A stretch of 64,000 nt of DNA, taken from the NCBI GenBank assembly GCA_015055815.1, contig SVHM01000002.1, forward strand, positions 108,296 through 172,295, in the 5' to 3' direction. The first letter of the stretch is position 1, and every line of letters begins with the position of its first letter. A model generated the notes under the pieces. The model was not told where the DNA came from. It saw nothing but the letters and a program-made list of their open reading frames with translations, and did no database searches. Shown piece by piece: positions 43,810 through 51,864 of the stretch. Source of the DNA: Clostridiales bacterium. GTDB lineage: Bacteria; Bacillota; Clostridia; Christensenellales; UBA1242. The position numbers and the translations under genes were made by a program.

Positions 43810-43842
43810 AGAACTCTCAAGAATTGAGAGTTCTTATTTTTT
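43810..43842 (+). terminator. Terminator after deoB-deoD
   Basis: AGAACTCTCAA-GAA-TTGAGAGTTCT (43810-43834) followed by ATTTTTTC. Overlaps the last codons of the convergent membrane-protein gene. Confidence 0.85.
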
Positions 43843-44385
43843 CTTTTCTAAAAAAAACAAATTTCTATTGTTTTTATACAATTTAAAATACTTTTCTCCA
43901 GTCTTTAATTCGCCTTTATAAAAAATTCTTATTTCTTTTTCTTCATTATTTTCATCTAAATAGGTTATATCATAAAACGAATATCCCATAATATTAAGCA
44001 TTGGGTTTATATAAAAAATATTATTTTTAATATACACTATTCCAATAAAAACAAGTATAACAATTAGCACTGAAATAAAACAAAATTTAGACAAATCAAA
44101 AGTTAATGCCAGCAAAACAAATAAAGAAAAATAATTTAAAAAATGCTGGTCGGTAATATTTTTTTTTGAAACGATTTGTATTTTTTTATAGTTTTTCCCC
44201 TTTCTATTAATAACAATTATAAGCCCAATAGTACCGAACAATATAAGGATTATAAGACAAATCATAACTATTATATTTGTTTTGTTAAGAGACAAGTTTT
44301 TGTTAACAATCTCAACAAGCAAATTTATTAAAAACAATATATACATAGGCACAAAAGCCGATATAAAAAGAATAATTTTTGACAT
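43834..44385 (-). CDS. Unrecognised four-helix membrane protein
   Basis: 183 residues, four predicted membrane helices: two near the start (about 3-26, 38-60), a basic cytosolic stretch (RKGKNYKKIQIVSKKN), two more (about 86-122), then a hydrophilic tail (LDENNEEKEIRIFYKGEL). The segment FYINPMLNIMGYSFYDITY after the last helix looks conserved in style. There is no good ribosome binding site and the gene is even more AT-rich than its surroundings, next to tRNA-Ser, so acquisition is possible. Function unknown. Confidence 0.65.
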   Translation of the reverse strand: MSKIILFISAFVPMYILFLINLLVEIVNKNLSLNKTNIIVMICLIILILFGTIGLIIVINRKGKNYKKIQIVSKKNITDQHFLNYFSLFVLLALTFDLSKFCFISVLIVILVFIGIVYIKNNIFYINPMLNIMGYSFYDITYLDENNEEKEIRIFYKGELKTGEKYFKLYKNNRNLFFLEKKK

Positions 44386-44447
44386 AATTTATTTTGAGAA
44401 AATTTTTATATTATATTCAAAAATAGATATTTAATTGCTTACATAAC

Positions 44448-44476
44448 TTTACAAAAGGAAGTAAATTTGCTAAAAT
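44448..44476 (+). promoter_or_regulatory. Promoter for tRNA-Ser
   Basis: TTTACA (44448-44453), 17-nt spacer, TAAAAT (44471-44476), 17 nt upstream of the tRNA. Confidence 0.65.
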
Positions 44477-44493
44477 CTAAATGTTTTACATAT

Positions 44494-44584
44494 GGAGACG
44501 TACCGAAGTGGTCGTACCGGGACGCACTCGAAATGCGTTTGTCGAGCAATCGGCACGAGAGTTCGAATCTCTCCGTCTCCGCCA
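44494..44584 (+). tRNA. tRNA-Ser(CGA)
   Basis: 91 nt with the long variable arm of serine tRNAs. Acceptor GGAGACG/CGTCTCC, anticodon stem ACGCA/TGCGT with loop CTCGAAA (anticodon CGA), T-arm GAGAG-TTCGAAT-CTCTC, G discriminator and encoded CCA. A terminator and a hairpin-rich element with inverted and direct copies of its 3' part follow. Confidence 0.95.
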
Positions 44585-44590
44585 AAAAAT

Positions 44591-44613
44591 AGTACACATT
44601 GTGTGCTTTTTTG
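44591..44613 (+). terminator. Terminator after tRNA-Ser
   Basis: AGTACACA-TT-TGTGTGCT-type stem (44591-44606, one G-T pair) followed by six T. It lies at the centre of the inverted repeat formed by the tRNA 3' end and the element behind it. Confidence 0.7.
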
Positions 44614-44619
44614 TTGTCA

Positions 44620-44761
44620 CGGAGAGATTTTGCAGACTTTAGTCTGCCTATGATTTCATCATAGCAAACTCTCGACCGAGTGTACTCGGGTCCCCGTCTA
44701 CTTCGTATCCACCCGAGAATTAACGGAACACTTGTTCCTTAATACGTATCTCTCCGTCTCC
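44620..44761 (+). repeat. tRNA-tail element after tRNA-Ser
   Basis: Inverted T-arm of tRNA-Ser, CGGAGAGATT (44620-44629) and AACTCTCG (44667-44674), mirrors 44566-44575 and 44556-44563. It is interrupted at the T-loop by two hairpins: GCAGAC-TTTA-GTCTGC (44632-44647) and CTATGA-TTTCA-TCATAG (44648-44664). Then follow CCGAGT/ACTCGG (44676-44689), the core 44682-44705 (GTACTCGGGTCC + CCGTCTACTTCG), GGAAC/GTTCC (44725-44738) and a second tRNA 3' end, ATCTCTCCGTCTCC (44748-44761), 181 nt after the first. The 5' and 3' ends pair over 10 bp, closing a branched structure. Confidence 0.82.
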
Positions 44762-44763
44762 AC

Positions 44764-44818
44764 AAAAAAACACCAACCCATTATACCCCCGTAAGTGTCA
44801 CTTTAGTTGGTGGTTTTT
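44764..44818 (-). terminator. Terminator for the metallopeptidase gene
   Basis: CACCAAC (44771-44777) / GTTGGTG (44806-44812) around a 28-nt loop, ending in a seven-T run on the minus strand. Confidence 0.65.
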
Positions 44819-44822
44819 ATTT

Positions 44823-46235
44823 CTACATCCCCGAATTTAAGTCCATTTCAAATGGTGTATATTCTGGATGAACTTTATTCATTGATGACGTTACACTTTT
44901 TAAAACAAACCTTTCACCATTATTATATAAAGCAATATTTGCATATGCTGTATCAAATTTTGCATTACGCATAATATCTTCATGAATATACTTACTATTT
45001 AAATTTTCTATAATCGCTATGGCATTTGAAACTTCAGCATTTTCACCATTTACACTCATGTATTTTACATTACCACTTGAAGTTTCCATAACCTGTCCAC
45101 TACTATTAAAAACGGTTAATGTATAATTATTTCCGCTAACTTCCAAATTGAATGTTAACTCATCTCGAATTTTATTGTCTATATCTATATACGCAAGTTT
45201 AGTAAACGAATACACACCATTTTCAATACTTTGTGACGGCATTGTTTCATTCTCAAAGTTGCTTATTGCCCACTGTCTATAATACTCTTTGAAATACTCA
45301 TCAGCCATTTGTTGATACCTTTCAATATCTTCACTTAAATTTTCTGACGGCTGAGCATACAAAGCAATTAAATTTTTATAATCATTTGGAGTAATATGCG
45401 ATGATGTATAACTATTATTATACACTGATGGAGAGCTAAGAATTGTAGTTAAATCTAATTGATTGATATCATATATATAGACATCTTCAAAACCCAATAC
45501 ATGCATCAATTCATGCAACGCAACATATCTGTAATGACTTTCATCATCATAAGAAGAATTGTCTATTGCCCTTTCATTTAAATATATTTCAGCCTTATTT
45601 ACATAAATATTACCTAAATGACTACTTTTCTCTGAGAAACCAACAATCCCATTAAATGCACCATCTCTATTTTGAAAAAGTATATCATATTCTTCATCTT
45701 CTGAATATTCCACTATTTCATATGTATAATTACCATTAATGCCACTTAAATATCCAAACAACATATCTACTTGTTCAACAGCTACCCTTGAAGCCATTTC
45801 CGACAATTCAGGATGAATTGCCACCCTAATAGGCTTTCCCATATTATGCTCTAGTCTTAGAATGGTTTTCTTACCCGTTTTCCAATCAGCACCACCGCCA
45901 TCTATTATCTCCGACCTAACACCAAGTCCATCAGCAATAGCCATAACTTGCTCTTTAGAAGAATAATGTTTAGCTATTAATTCTTCTTTTATTTGTTCTT
46001 CTGTTTTAACTTGTTCTTGTGTTTCTTCTTCGACATACGTAGTAGTTTCTTCCGTTTCATATTGTGAGGTTTCTACCATATTTTCAGAACTTTCAATAGT
46101 AGTCTCATCTTCATTCCCTTGCGTCTCAGTAACATTAAGCGGTTTATCTGCTACTTGCATTTGACAGGCACTAAACCCCGTCACCGAAGCCACAACTAAC
46201 ATTGTACTTAAAAGTCTTTTTAATGTATTATTCAT
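44823..46235 (-). CDS. Surface lipoprotein with metzincin-type zinc protease motif
   Basis: About 470 residues. Signal peptide with lipobox-like FSAC near residue 21, then a Glu/Thr-rich linker (about 25-85, EDETTIESSENMVETSQYE), then a catalytic domain with HELMHVLGFEDVY, i.e. HExxHxxGxxD, the metzincin zinc-binding pattern with Asp as third ligand as in snapalysin-like enzymes. A C-terminal beta-rich domain follows. ATG 46235 has GGAG at 7 nt. Probable secreted, membrane-anchored peptidase; substrate unknown. Confidence 0.82.
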   Translation of the reverse strand: MNNTLKRLLSTMLVVASVTGFSACQMQVADKPLNVTETQGNEDETTIESSENMVETSQYETEETTTYVEEETQEQVKTEEQIKEELIAKHYSSKEQVMAIADGLGVRSEIIDGGGADWKTGKKTILRLEHNMGKPIRVAIHPELSEMASRVAVEQVDMLFGYLSGINGNYTYEIVEYSEDEEYDILFQNRDGAFNGIVGFSEKSSHLGNIYVNKAEIYLNERAIDNSSYDDESHYRYVALHELMHVLGFEDVYIYDINQLDLTTILSSPSVYNNSYTSSHITPNDYKNLIALYAQPSENLSEDIERYQQMADEYFKEYYRQWAISNFENETMPSQSIENGVYSFTKLAYIDIDNKIRDELTFNLEVSGNNYTLTVFNSSGQVMETSSGNVKYMSVNGENAEVSNAIAIIENLNSKYIHEDIMRNAKFDTAYANIALYNNGERFVLKSVTSSMNKVHPEYTPFEMDLNSGM

Positions 46236-46375
46236 AATTTCTCCTACCCGTAGTATACCATTCTTTTCAGTAATATTCAATAAATTTAGCCTTTATTTAC
46301 TAAAATATTAAGCTTAATGAAATCATTTTTAATGTTTTTTGTTTTTCCTAAACTATACAACATATATTTCATAAT

Positions 46376-46404
46376 TTGCCAACTAAAAGAAATTTTGATA
46401 TAAT
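46376..46404 (+). promoter_or_regulatory. Promoter for the DUF362 gene
   Basis: TTGCCA (46376-46381), 17-nt spacer, TATAAT (46399-46404). The leader of about 70 nt is AT-rich without clear structure. Confidence 0.65.
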
Positions 46405-46478
46405 ATTTTTATAAAGTTAATATAAAAATGGAAATAATTATAAAAAATATTTTGAATTAACATTTCAAGGAGATTACA

Positions 46479-47345
46479 ATGAAACCTGTAGTTTATTTTT
46501 CGAGAGAAATTACCCCTAATAAGGTTGTAGACTTATACAAAAAAGTTGGCAAAGAATTAAAAGGCAAAGTAGCAATTAAAGTTCATTCGGGCGAAAAGGG
46601 TAACCAAAATTTTTTAAAACCAGACTTTTGGAAACCTATAATCGATATGCTTAACGGAACAGTTGTAGAATGTAATACTGCATACGAAGGTGAAAGAAAT
46701 ACGACCGAAAAACATTTAAGGCTTATTAAAGAACATGGATGGTCAGAATATTTTGAAGTAGATTTATTAGATAGCGAAGGTCCTGACTTAAAGTTAAGTA
46801 TACCAAACGGGACAATGATTAAAGAGAATTATGTTGGAAAAAATATTGAAAAATATAACTCTATGCTTGTTTTATCTCACTTCAAAGGTCATCCTATGGG
46901 TGGATATGGTGGAGCATTGAAGCAATTATCAATTGGGCTTGCTTCTTCATATGGAAAAGCATATATACATGGTGCGGGAGACCCAGAGAAAATTTGGACG
47001 GCAGACCATGACAAGTTTTTAAAATCTATGGCTGAAGCAGCATCAAGCATTGTAGAATATTTTAATGGTGAAATTGTTTACATTAACGTAATGAAAAACA
47101 TGAGTGTAGATTGTGATTGTTGTAAAGTCGCTGAAGACCCTTGTGTTGCAGATATAGGAATTCTTGCTTCAACCGACCCTATTGCAATTGACCAAGCTTG
47201 TATTGATTTATTATATAATAGTAACGACAAAGGTAAAGACCACTTAATTGAAAGAATAGAAAGCAGGCATGGCATATATACAATAGAAGAAGCAGAAAAA
47301 CTTGGATACGGAAAAAGAGAATATACTTTAATAGAAATAGATTAA
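46479..47345 (+). CDS. DUF362 domain protein
   Basis: 288 residues. Matches DUF362: VAIKVHSGEKGNQNFLKP, NGTVVECNTAYEGERNTTE, NSMLVLSHFKGHPMGGYGGALKQ and a Cys cluster DCDCCKVAEDPCVADIG (about 209-225) that could bind an Fe-S cluster or metal. Often annotated as an uncharacterised Fe-S protein; no ferredoxin 2[4Fe-4S] domain is attached here. AAGGAG precedes the ATG. Monocistronic. Function unproven. Confidence 0.88.
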   Translation: MKPVVYFSREITPNKVVDLYKKVGKELKGKVAIKVHSGEKGNQNFLKPDFWKPIIDMLNGTVVECNTAYEGERNTTEKHLRLIKEHGWSEYFEVDLLDSEGPDLKLSIPNGTMIKENYVGKNIEKYNSMLVLSHFKGHPMGGYGGALKQLSIGLASSYGKAYIHGAGDPEKIWTADHDKFLKSMAEAASSIVEYFNGEIVYINVMKNMSVDCDCCKVAEDPCVADIGILASTDPIAIDQACIDLLYNSNDKGKDHLIERIESRHGIYTIEEAEKLGYGKREYTLIEID

Positions 47346-47356
47346 TTTTAAAATAA

Positions 47357-47391
47357 TAAAAAATACCATCAGTACATGATGGTATTTTTAC
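47357..47391. terminator. Bidirectional terminator DUF362 / gltS
   Basis: AAAAATACCATC / GATGGTATTTTT around AGTACAT, with A and T tracts on both sides of convergent genes. Confidence 0.85.
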
Positions 47392-47397
47392 TTTAGT

Positions 47398-48894
47398 TTA
47401 TTTTTCTTTCTCTACTTGTTCTAAATTATTATCTTTCTCCAAAGTAAGTTCTTCCCCCGTTTCTTCATCAGTCCACACGGTTACTTGTTTATCTTTGTAT
47501 TTTTTCTTAAATACTTTTCTTCTAAACAAGTAAATAGTATATATAGTCCACAATACAAAGAATATTGCACATGCAATAACGGCATGCATAAGTGACTTAC
47601 TAGCAAAATTTAAAAGTAGTAAAAGTGGTGCTATCATTATCATAGCTGGAAAGTTAGACATAATGTATAAACTTGATGTTGGAGTTCTAAGGCTTGGGTC
47701 AATTTCTTTCATAAGTATCATACCATTAGAAGCCGTTCCTGTAAGAGTTCCGAAACTCATTAAGAAAAACTCATGTTCAAAGCCTTTAAAACAATGTTTA
47801 GCGACTAATCTTATGTATATATAAGTAATCAATGTACCGATTAAACTAAGAATTATTATAGGCAGTAAATATCTTTTGATATCATCAATTTCAATAGCAG
47901 AAACACCCGCAACAATCATCAAGTCAAAAGCAAAACCCGATATTCTATCCATTTGATAGTTGTTGATATAATCTCTATTCATTATTTTCTTTTTTCGTAA
48001 TTTTGTCACAACAAATTTAATTAGCATAGCAGCAAGAGATGCCCATAAAAAGTTAAATCCCCATGCAATACTATTTGTAAAGTCAGATATTACACCCAAA
48101 AGACACATAAAACCAAAAGACAACGCATATGCAAGTGCTACAAACCCTGCTTGAATGGTAAATTTATCTATCGACTCATTGTCTGGAATTTCTCTTCCAG
48201 TAAGATTTGTTTGGTCTACAAATTTACTAGAAATTTTAGAATTACGAACTATTAAATTACCTTTTTTCTTATGAATATTAATGTATATTACACCAAATAC
48301 AGAAGCAACTACAAATCCAATAGATGCAAGCGACAAGCCAAAACTACCATTACCTTCAAACAAAGTAGCAGGAGTATTGGTAAAGTTAATATCCCAACTA
48401 AGAGCATTCCCCGGACCTTGACCAAATGCCAAAGGTAAAATAAGCCCACAAATATACGAAATAACATTATCGCCATATTGCGTTATTAAAAACAATATAA
48501 CAGTAATACCAAGTCCTACAAATGCTTGCAACATATATGTTCCACCTTGCAAAGCACCAAATTCAACAACTTGACATTTCTTTGTTTTATGTGTACTTTT
48601 TTCTGTCTTTAAAGACATTGCAGCAAAGCCTATTGCCAAACAATGATATGTAACAACTTGCATAATACGATTATCAACAAGAATTAAACCAAATTGCGAG
48701 CAAACAATATCGGTAACCAAAAGAAGCCCGCCACCCAAAAGAGCAGAAGGAATTAAACAGTTTCTAAATAAAGGTATTTTTCTTCTAAGAATATTACCAA
48801 GCATTAAAAATAATAGCAAAAGTCCTAGTTGTACAACCAAAGCCCAAACTGGACCATAATTGGCTAACGTAAAGTCCCAATCGGCATTGTTCAT
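47398..48894 (-). CDS. GltS-family sodium:glutamate symporter
   Basis: 498 residues, about 11-12 membrane helices; conserved segments LPLAFGQGPGNALSWDINF and LMSFGTLTGTASNGMILMKEIDP correspond to the two pore loops of the ESS/GltS family. The hydrophilic C-terminus (about 465-498) is Glu/Lys rich. Sodium-coupled glutamate uptake is the family function; the exact substrate is inferred. Long spacing (11 nt) between GGAG and the ATG at 48894. Confidence 0.88.
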   Translation of the reverse strand: MNNADWDFTLANYGPVWALVVQLGLLLLFLMLGNILRRKIPLFRNCLIPSALLGGGLLLVTDIVCSQFGLILVDNRIMQVVTYHCLAIGFAAMSLKTEKSTHKTKKCQVVEFGALQGGTYMLQAFVGLGITVILFLITQYGDNVISYICGLILPLAFGQGPGNALSWDINFTNTPATLFEGNGSFGLSLASIGFVVASVFGVIYINIHKKKGNLIVRNSKISSKFVDQTNLTGREIPDNESIDKFTIQAGFVALAYALSFGFMCLLGVISDFTNSIAWGFNFLWASLAAMLIKFVVTKLRKKKIMNRDYINNYQMDRISGFAFDLMIVAGVSAIEIDDIKRYLLPIIILSLIGTLITYIYIRLVAKHCFKGFEHEFFLMSFGTLTGTASNGMILMKEIDPSLRTPTSSLYIMSNFPAMIMIAPLLLLLNFASKSLMHAVIACAIFFVLWTIYTIYLFRRKVFKKKYKDKQVTVWTDEETGEELTLEKDNNLEQVEKEK

Positions 48895-49040
48895 AAGTTT
48901 TTTAACTCCAAGTAGTATATTTTATGTATAAAATAATATTTATTAAGTTTGTAAATTATTATTACTTTATAAGTTTAACACAAAATTTATATTTTCACAA
49001 CTTTCTGAAGTTTTTATGTCAAACAAATTATATTTTTTCG

Positions 49041-49580
49041 CTATCCCCTATCGGTATACTCTTCTAGTAGCAGTTTAGCCATATGCTCAGGACTTTCTTT
49101 ACAATCTCTTTCAAGCCACAATCTACAAAGTTCTTTAATTCCCGCCCCAAAAAAATTTGCTCTATAATATATGTTCATATCATCAACATCACCCATATCA
49201 TGCTTATCTTTTATATTGGTAAGGACTTTGTCTTTTATATTCTTTTCAGCAAGTGTAGCATATGGAATATTTAAAAATGCCTTGTAGAAATATTTATTTT
49301 CTTTAACAAACTTGAACATCTCAATAAAAGCTTCATTTGTCCTTCTTAAACCAAAATTAAATATAGCCGCCATACCATTGGCAAACTTGCTTTCAATTTT
49401 TATTATTAAATCGTTTATATCGTCATAATGAGAATAAAATGTACTTCTATTTATTTCCGCCCTTTCACAAATTTGACTTATAGTTATATCTTCATATCTA
49501 TGATTTAATATTAAAGTCAAAAAAGTCGTTTCTATCTTTTCACTACTGATTTTATATCTCTTATTATTTTTTATGTTCAT
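49041..49580 (-). CDS. TetR/AcrR-family regulator
   Basis: About 179 residues. N-terminal HTH: ISSEKIETTFLTLILNHRYEDITISQICERAEINRSTFYSHYDDIND in family order (about 10-60), followed by an all-helical ligand/dimer domain of the TetR_C type. ATG 49580 is chosen, with AAAGGA upstream; the TTG 6 nt earlier is less likely. It is divergent from the five-gene ABC locus and probably represses it through the palindrome at 49657-49678. Confidence 0.9.
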   Translation of the reverse strand: MNIKNNKRYKISSEKIETTFLTLILNHRYEDITISQICERAEINRSTFYSHYDDINDLIIKIESKFANGMAAIFNFGLRRTNEAFIEMFKFVKENKYFYKAFLNIPYATLAEKNIKDKVLTNIKDKHDMGDVDDMNIYYRANFFGAGIKELCRLWLERDCKESPEHMAKLLLEEYTDRG

Positions 49581-49609
49581 CTTCAAAATCCTTTAAAATT
49601 TTATTAACA

Positions 49610-49621
49610 CAACAATTGTTG
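49610..49621. promoter_or_regulatory. 12-bp palindrome upstream of the TetR gene
   Basis: CAACAATTGTTG, a perfect dyad 30 bp upstream of the tetR-type start, in the divergent control region. A possible second operator, or chance. Confidence 0.4.
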
Positions 49622-49653
49622 ATTTTTTGTCGCTGATTATTTTTTCACTTTTG

Positions 49654-49682
49654 TTGTAATACTAAAAGTAGTGTATTATAAT
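49654..49682 (+). promoter_or_regulatory. Promoter and operator of the ABC exporter operon
   Basis: TTGTAA (49654-49659), 17-nt spacer, TATAAT (49677-49682). The inverted repeat TAATAC-N10-GTATTA (49657-49678) fills the spacer, as expected for a TetR-type operator blocking RNA polymerase. Confidence 0.65.
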
Positions 49683-49746
49683 TTTATTAACAAGTCAAGT
49701 GTTGGAATAATGTTTGATTAATTAAAAAATAAAGGAGAATAAAATA

Positions 49747-50103
49747 ATGGCAAAAAATAATGAAAAGAAAGAAAATATTTTAACAAAAACAGGAAAATTC
49801 TTTAAGGATGCTTTCCATGACATGGGAGAAAATGCTAAAGCACAAGCTAAAGTAGATAAAGCAAATTTACAAGCAGCAAAAGCTGAAGCTAGAGCTAATT
49901 TTGAAGAAAACAGGGGCACAAACACTCTAAAAAAAGCTAAGGCTATGGCTAAACAATCTTGGGATGACGCTCATATGACACCATCAGAAAGAACAGCAAA
50001 AATAAGAGAAGAACAAGCAAAACAAATTGAAGAAGCAAACGAAAGAATTAGACTAGCAAACGAGAGATATGAAGCAGCAAAAGTAGAAAAAAAGAAAAAA
50101 TAA
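49747..50103 (+). CDS. Small charged helical protein of the ABC operon
   Basis: 118 residues, extremely rich in Lys, Ala and Glu. The N-terminal part (KTGKFFKDAFHDMGENAKAQ) is amphipathic; the rest is predicted as one or two long helices or a coiled coil (AAKAEARANFEENRG, EEQAKQIEEANERIRLANER). No signal peptide or membrane helix, no recognised family. AGGAG precedes the ATG. First gene of the operon with two ABC-2 transporters, 18 nt before the first ATPase, so it probably works with them. Confidence 0.75.
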   Translation: MAKNNEKKENILTKTGKFFKDAFHDMGENAKAQAKVDKANLQAAKAEARANFEENRGTNTLKKAKAMAKQSWDDAHMTPSERTAKIREEQAKQIEEANERIRLANERYEAAKVEKKKK

Positions 50104-50121
50104 TATTTGGGAGCTTACACA

Positions 50122-51024
50122 ATGAACGCAATTGAAATAAAGGGCTTAAAAAAATCATTTCGTGGAATGTATGCATTAAATGGACTTAATATGACAGTTC
50201 CGGTTGGTTCTATATATGGATTTATTGGAGAAAACGGAAGCGGTAAATCTACTACAGAAAAACTCATTTGTGGACATTTAGTAAAGGATAGCGGAACAAT
50301 TAAACTATTTGGAAAAGACTATACCGACGCTGGAGTTAGAGTTAAAATTGGCGCACTTATAGAAAATGCTGGATGTTTTCCCGGCTCTAGTATTTATGTA
50401 AACCTTAAAATGCAATGTTTAAATTTGGGCATTGAAAATGCTGACAAAGAAATTTCGAGAGTTTTAAAAATAGTTAGGATGGAAGAACATGCTAATCTAA
50501 AATTTAAAAAATGTTCTCTTGGCATGAAGCAAAGAATTGGTATTGCAATGGCATTACTTGGCTCACCCGCCCTACTAATTTTAGACGAGCCAATTAATGG
50601 TCTTGACACAGACGGGATGAAGATAATGAGAGAAATACTTATAGACATTACGCAAAATTACAACTGCACCGTTCTTATATCTTCTCACATACTTGGAGAG
50701 CTTGAAAAAATCGCTACCCATTATGGCATTATCCGTCAAGGCAAAATGATACAAGAACTTTCAGCAAAAGAAATGGAAGAGAGAGCAAGAATTTTTGTAT
50801 CTCTTAAAACAGAAGACATTCAGTCTGCTTATAAAATTTTAAAACAAAAATTTAAAAATGTAAGAATTGATGATGACCACATTAAAGTATTTGACGAAGA
50901 AGACACAGAAGGTATTGTCAAATACTTAATTGAAAACAATCATGTAGTTAGCGAAGTGAAGAAAAACAAAGTTGGTCTTGAAGAATATTACATTGAACTA
51001 ATGAGCAAAAAGGAGAGTGCTTAA
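50122..51024 (+). CDS. ABC-2 exporter ATPase, first copy
   Basis: About 300 residues of the BcrA/CcmA type. Walker A GENGSGKST, signature-like NCSLGMKQRIGIAMALL (here KCSLGMKQRIG), Walker B LLILDEPINGLD, switch His in LISSHILGELE. ATG 50122 has GGGAG upstream. Close paralogue of the ATPase at 51865-52770 (shared IATHYGIIR and GLEEYYI segments near the C-terminus), indicating tandem duplication. Followed 1 nt later by its permease. Confidence 0.93.
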   Translation: MNAIEIKGLKKSFRGMYALNGLNMTVPVGSIYGFIGENGSGKSTTEKLICGHLVKDSGTIKLFGKDYTDAGVRVKIGALIENAGCFPGSSIYVNLKMQCLNLGIENADKEISRVLKIVRMEEHANLKFKKCSLGMKQRIGIAMALLGSPALLILDEPINGLDTDGMKIMREILIDITQNYNCTVLISSHILGELEKIATHYGIIRQGKMIQELSAKEMEERARIFVSLKTEDIQSAYKILKQKFKNVRIDDDHIKVFDEEDTEGIVKYLIENNHVVSEVKKNKVGLEEYYIELMSKKESA

Positions 51025-51025
51025 T

Positions 51026-51853
51026 ATGGAAAAAACAACCGAATTAAAATTTACATCTCCTACTTTTTACAATAGATTAAAAGGTATGCTTGGTGTTGAT
51101 TTTTATAGACTTTTTCACACTCCACTATTCTATATCTTTTTATGTATAGCAGCAATTATCCCTGCTATGATACTTGGTATGACAAATATTGAAAATGCTC
51201 AAGGAGTAGTTCATCCGCTATATGATAATACATGGCAAGTAATTGCTTCTGAAAGCGCATTATATGTAGTTAATAATATTGCAGAATATGCAAACATGAA
51301 CATGGTATTTATTTTTGGTGGAATAATGGTGTCAATATTTATTGGTCACGACTACAAAAGTGGTTATGTTAAACAACTATTTACCACCCACCCTAAAAAA
51401 CAAGACTACATGATGTCAAAATCTATTATTTGTGCTTTTGCTATGGCATGTATGTGCATTACATATTTAATGGGAAGTGTTCTTGCTGGGTTATTCGTAG
51501 GTGCATCTTTCTCTGTTAATTTTGGCTCACTTGTTTGTGCAATTATTAGCAAAATAATAATGAGTTTGGGATGGGCTAGTTTGTATGTATTTTTAAATGT
51601 TATTTTTAGAAAATACTTTGCTATATCAATAGCTTCATCATTCTTTTTCGGAACGGGTATTTTAATTATTGGTGTTGCTGCTATTGTGGGCAATTCAAGC
51701 ATTTTAAATATATTCCTTTACGGCTCATCAGTTTTTGCAAGCTTGTCTAGTAATTTCCTAACAATTCTAAATTGCTTATTAGTATCAATTTGTTGGGCAG
51801 GAATATACAACATAGTTGGAACTCATATTTTAAATAAAAGTGACGTGTATTAG
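51026..51853 (+). CDS. ABC-2 exporter permease, first copy
   Basis: About 275 residues, six predicted membrane helices with a large extracellular loop after the first (about 45-90). N-terminal RLKGMLGVDFYRLFHTPLFY and the loop GHDYKSGYVKQLFTTHPKKQDY (two segments) resemble lantibiotic-immunity/bacitracin-type permeases. ATG 51026 follows the ATPase stop by 1 nt. Paired with the upstream ATPase. Confidence 0.88.
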   Translation: MEKTTELKFTSPTFYNRLKGMLGVDFYRLFHTPLFYIFLCIAAIIPAMILGMTNIENAQGVVHPLYDNTWQVIASESALYVVNNIAEYANMNMVFIFGGIMVSIFIGHDYKSGYVKQLFTTHPKKQDYMMSKSIICAFAMACMCITYLMGSVLAGLFVGASFSVNFGSLVCAIISKIIMSLGWASLYVFLNVIFRKYFAISIASSFFFGTGILIIGVAAIVGNSSILNIFLYGSSVFASLSSNFLTILNCLLVSICWAGIYNIVGTHILNKSDVY

Positions 51854-51864
51854 GAGATAAGAGT

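Noticed and set aside
49722..49925. 67-codon minus-strand frame opposite the small charged protein
   Set aside because: Lys/Ala-rich coding on one strand leaves the other strand open as Phe/Ser/Leu-rich shadow; no start signals are present.
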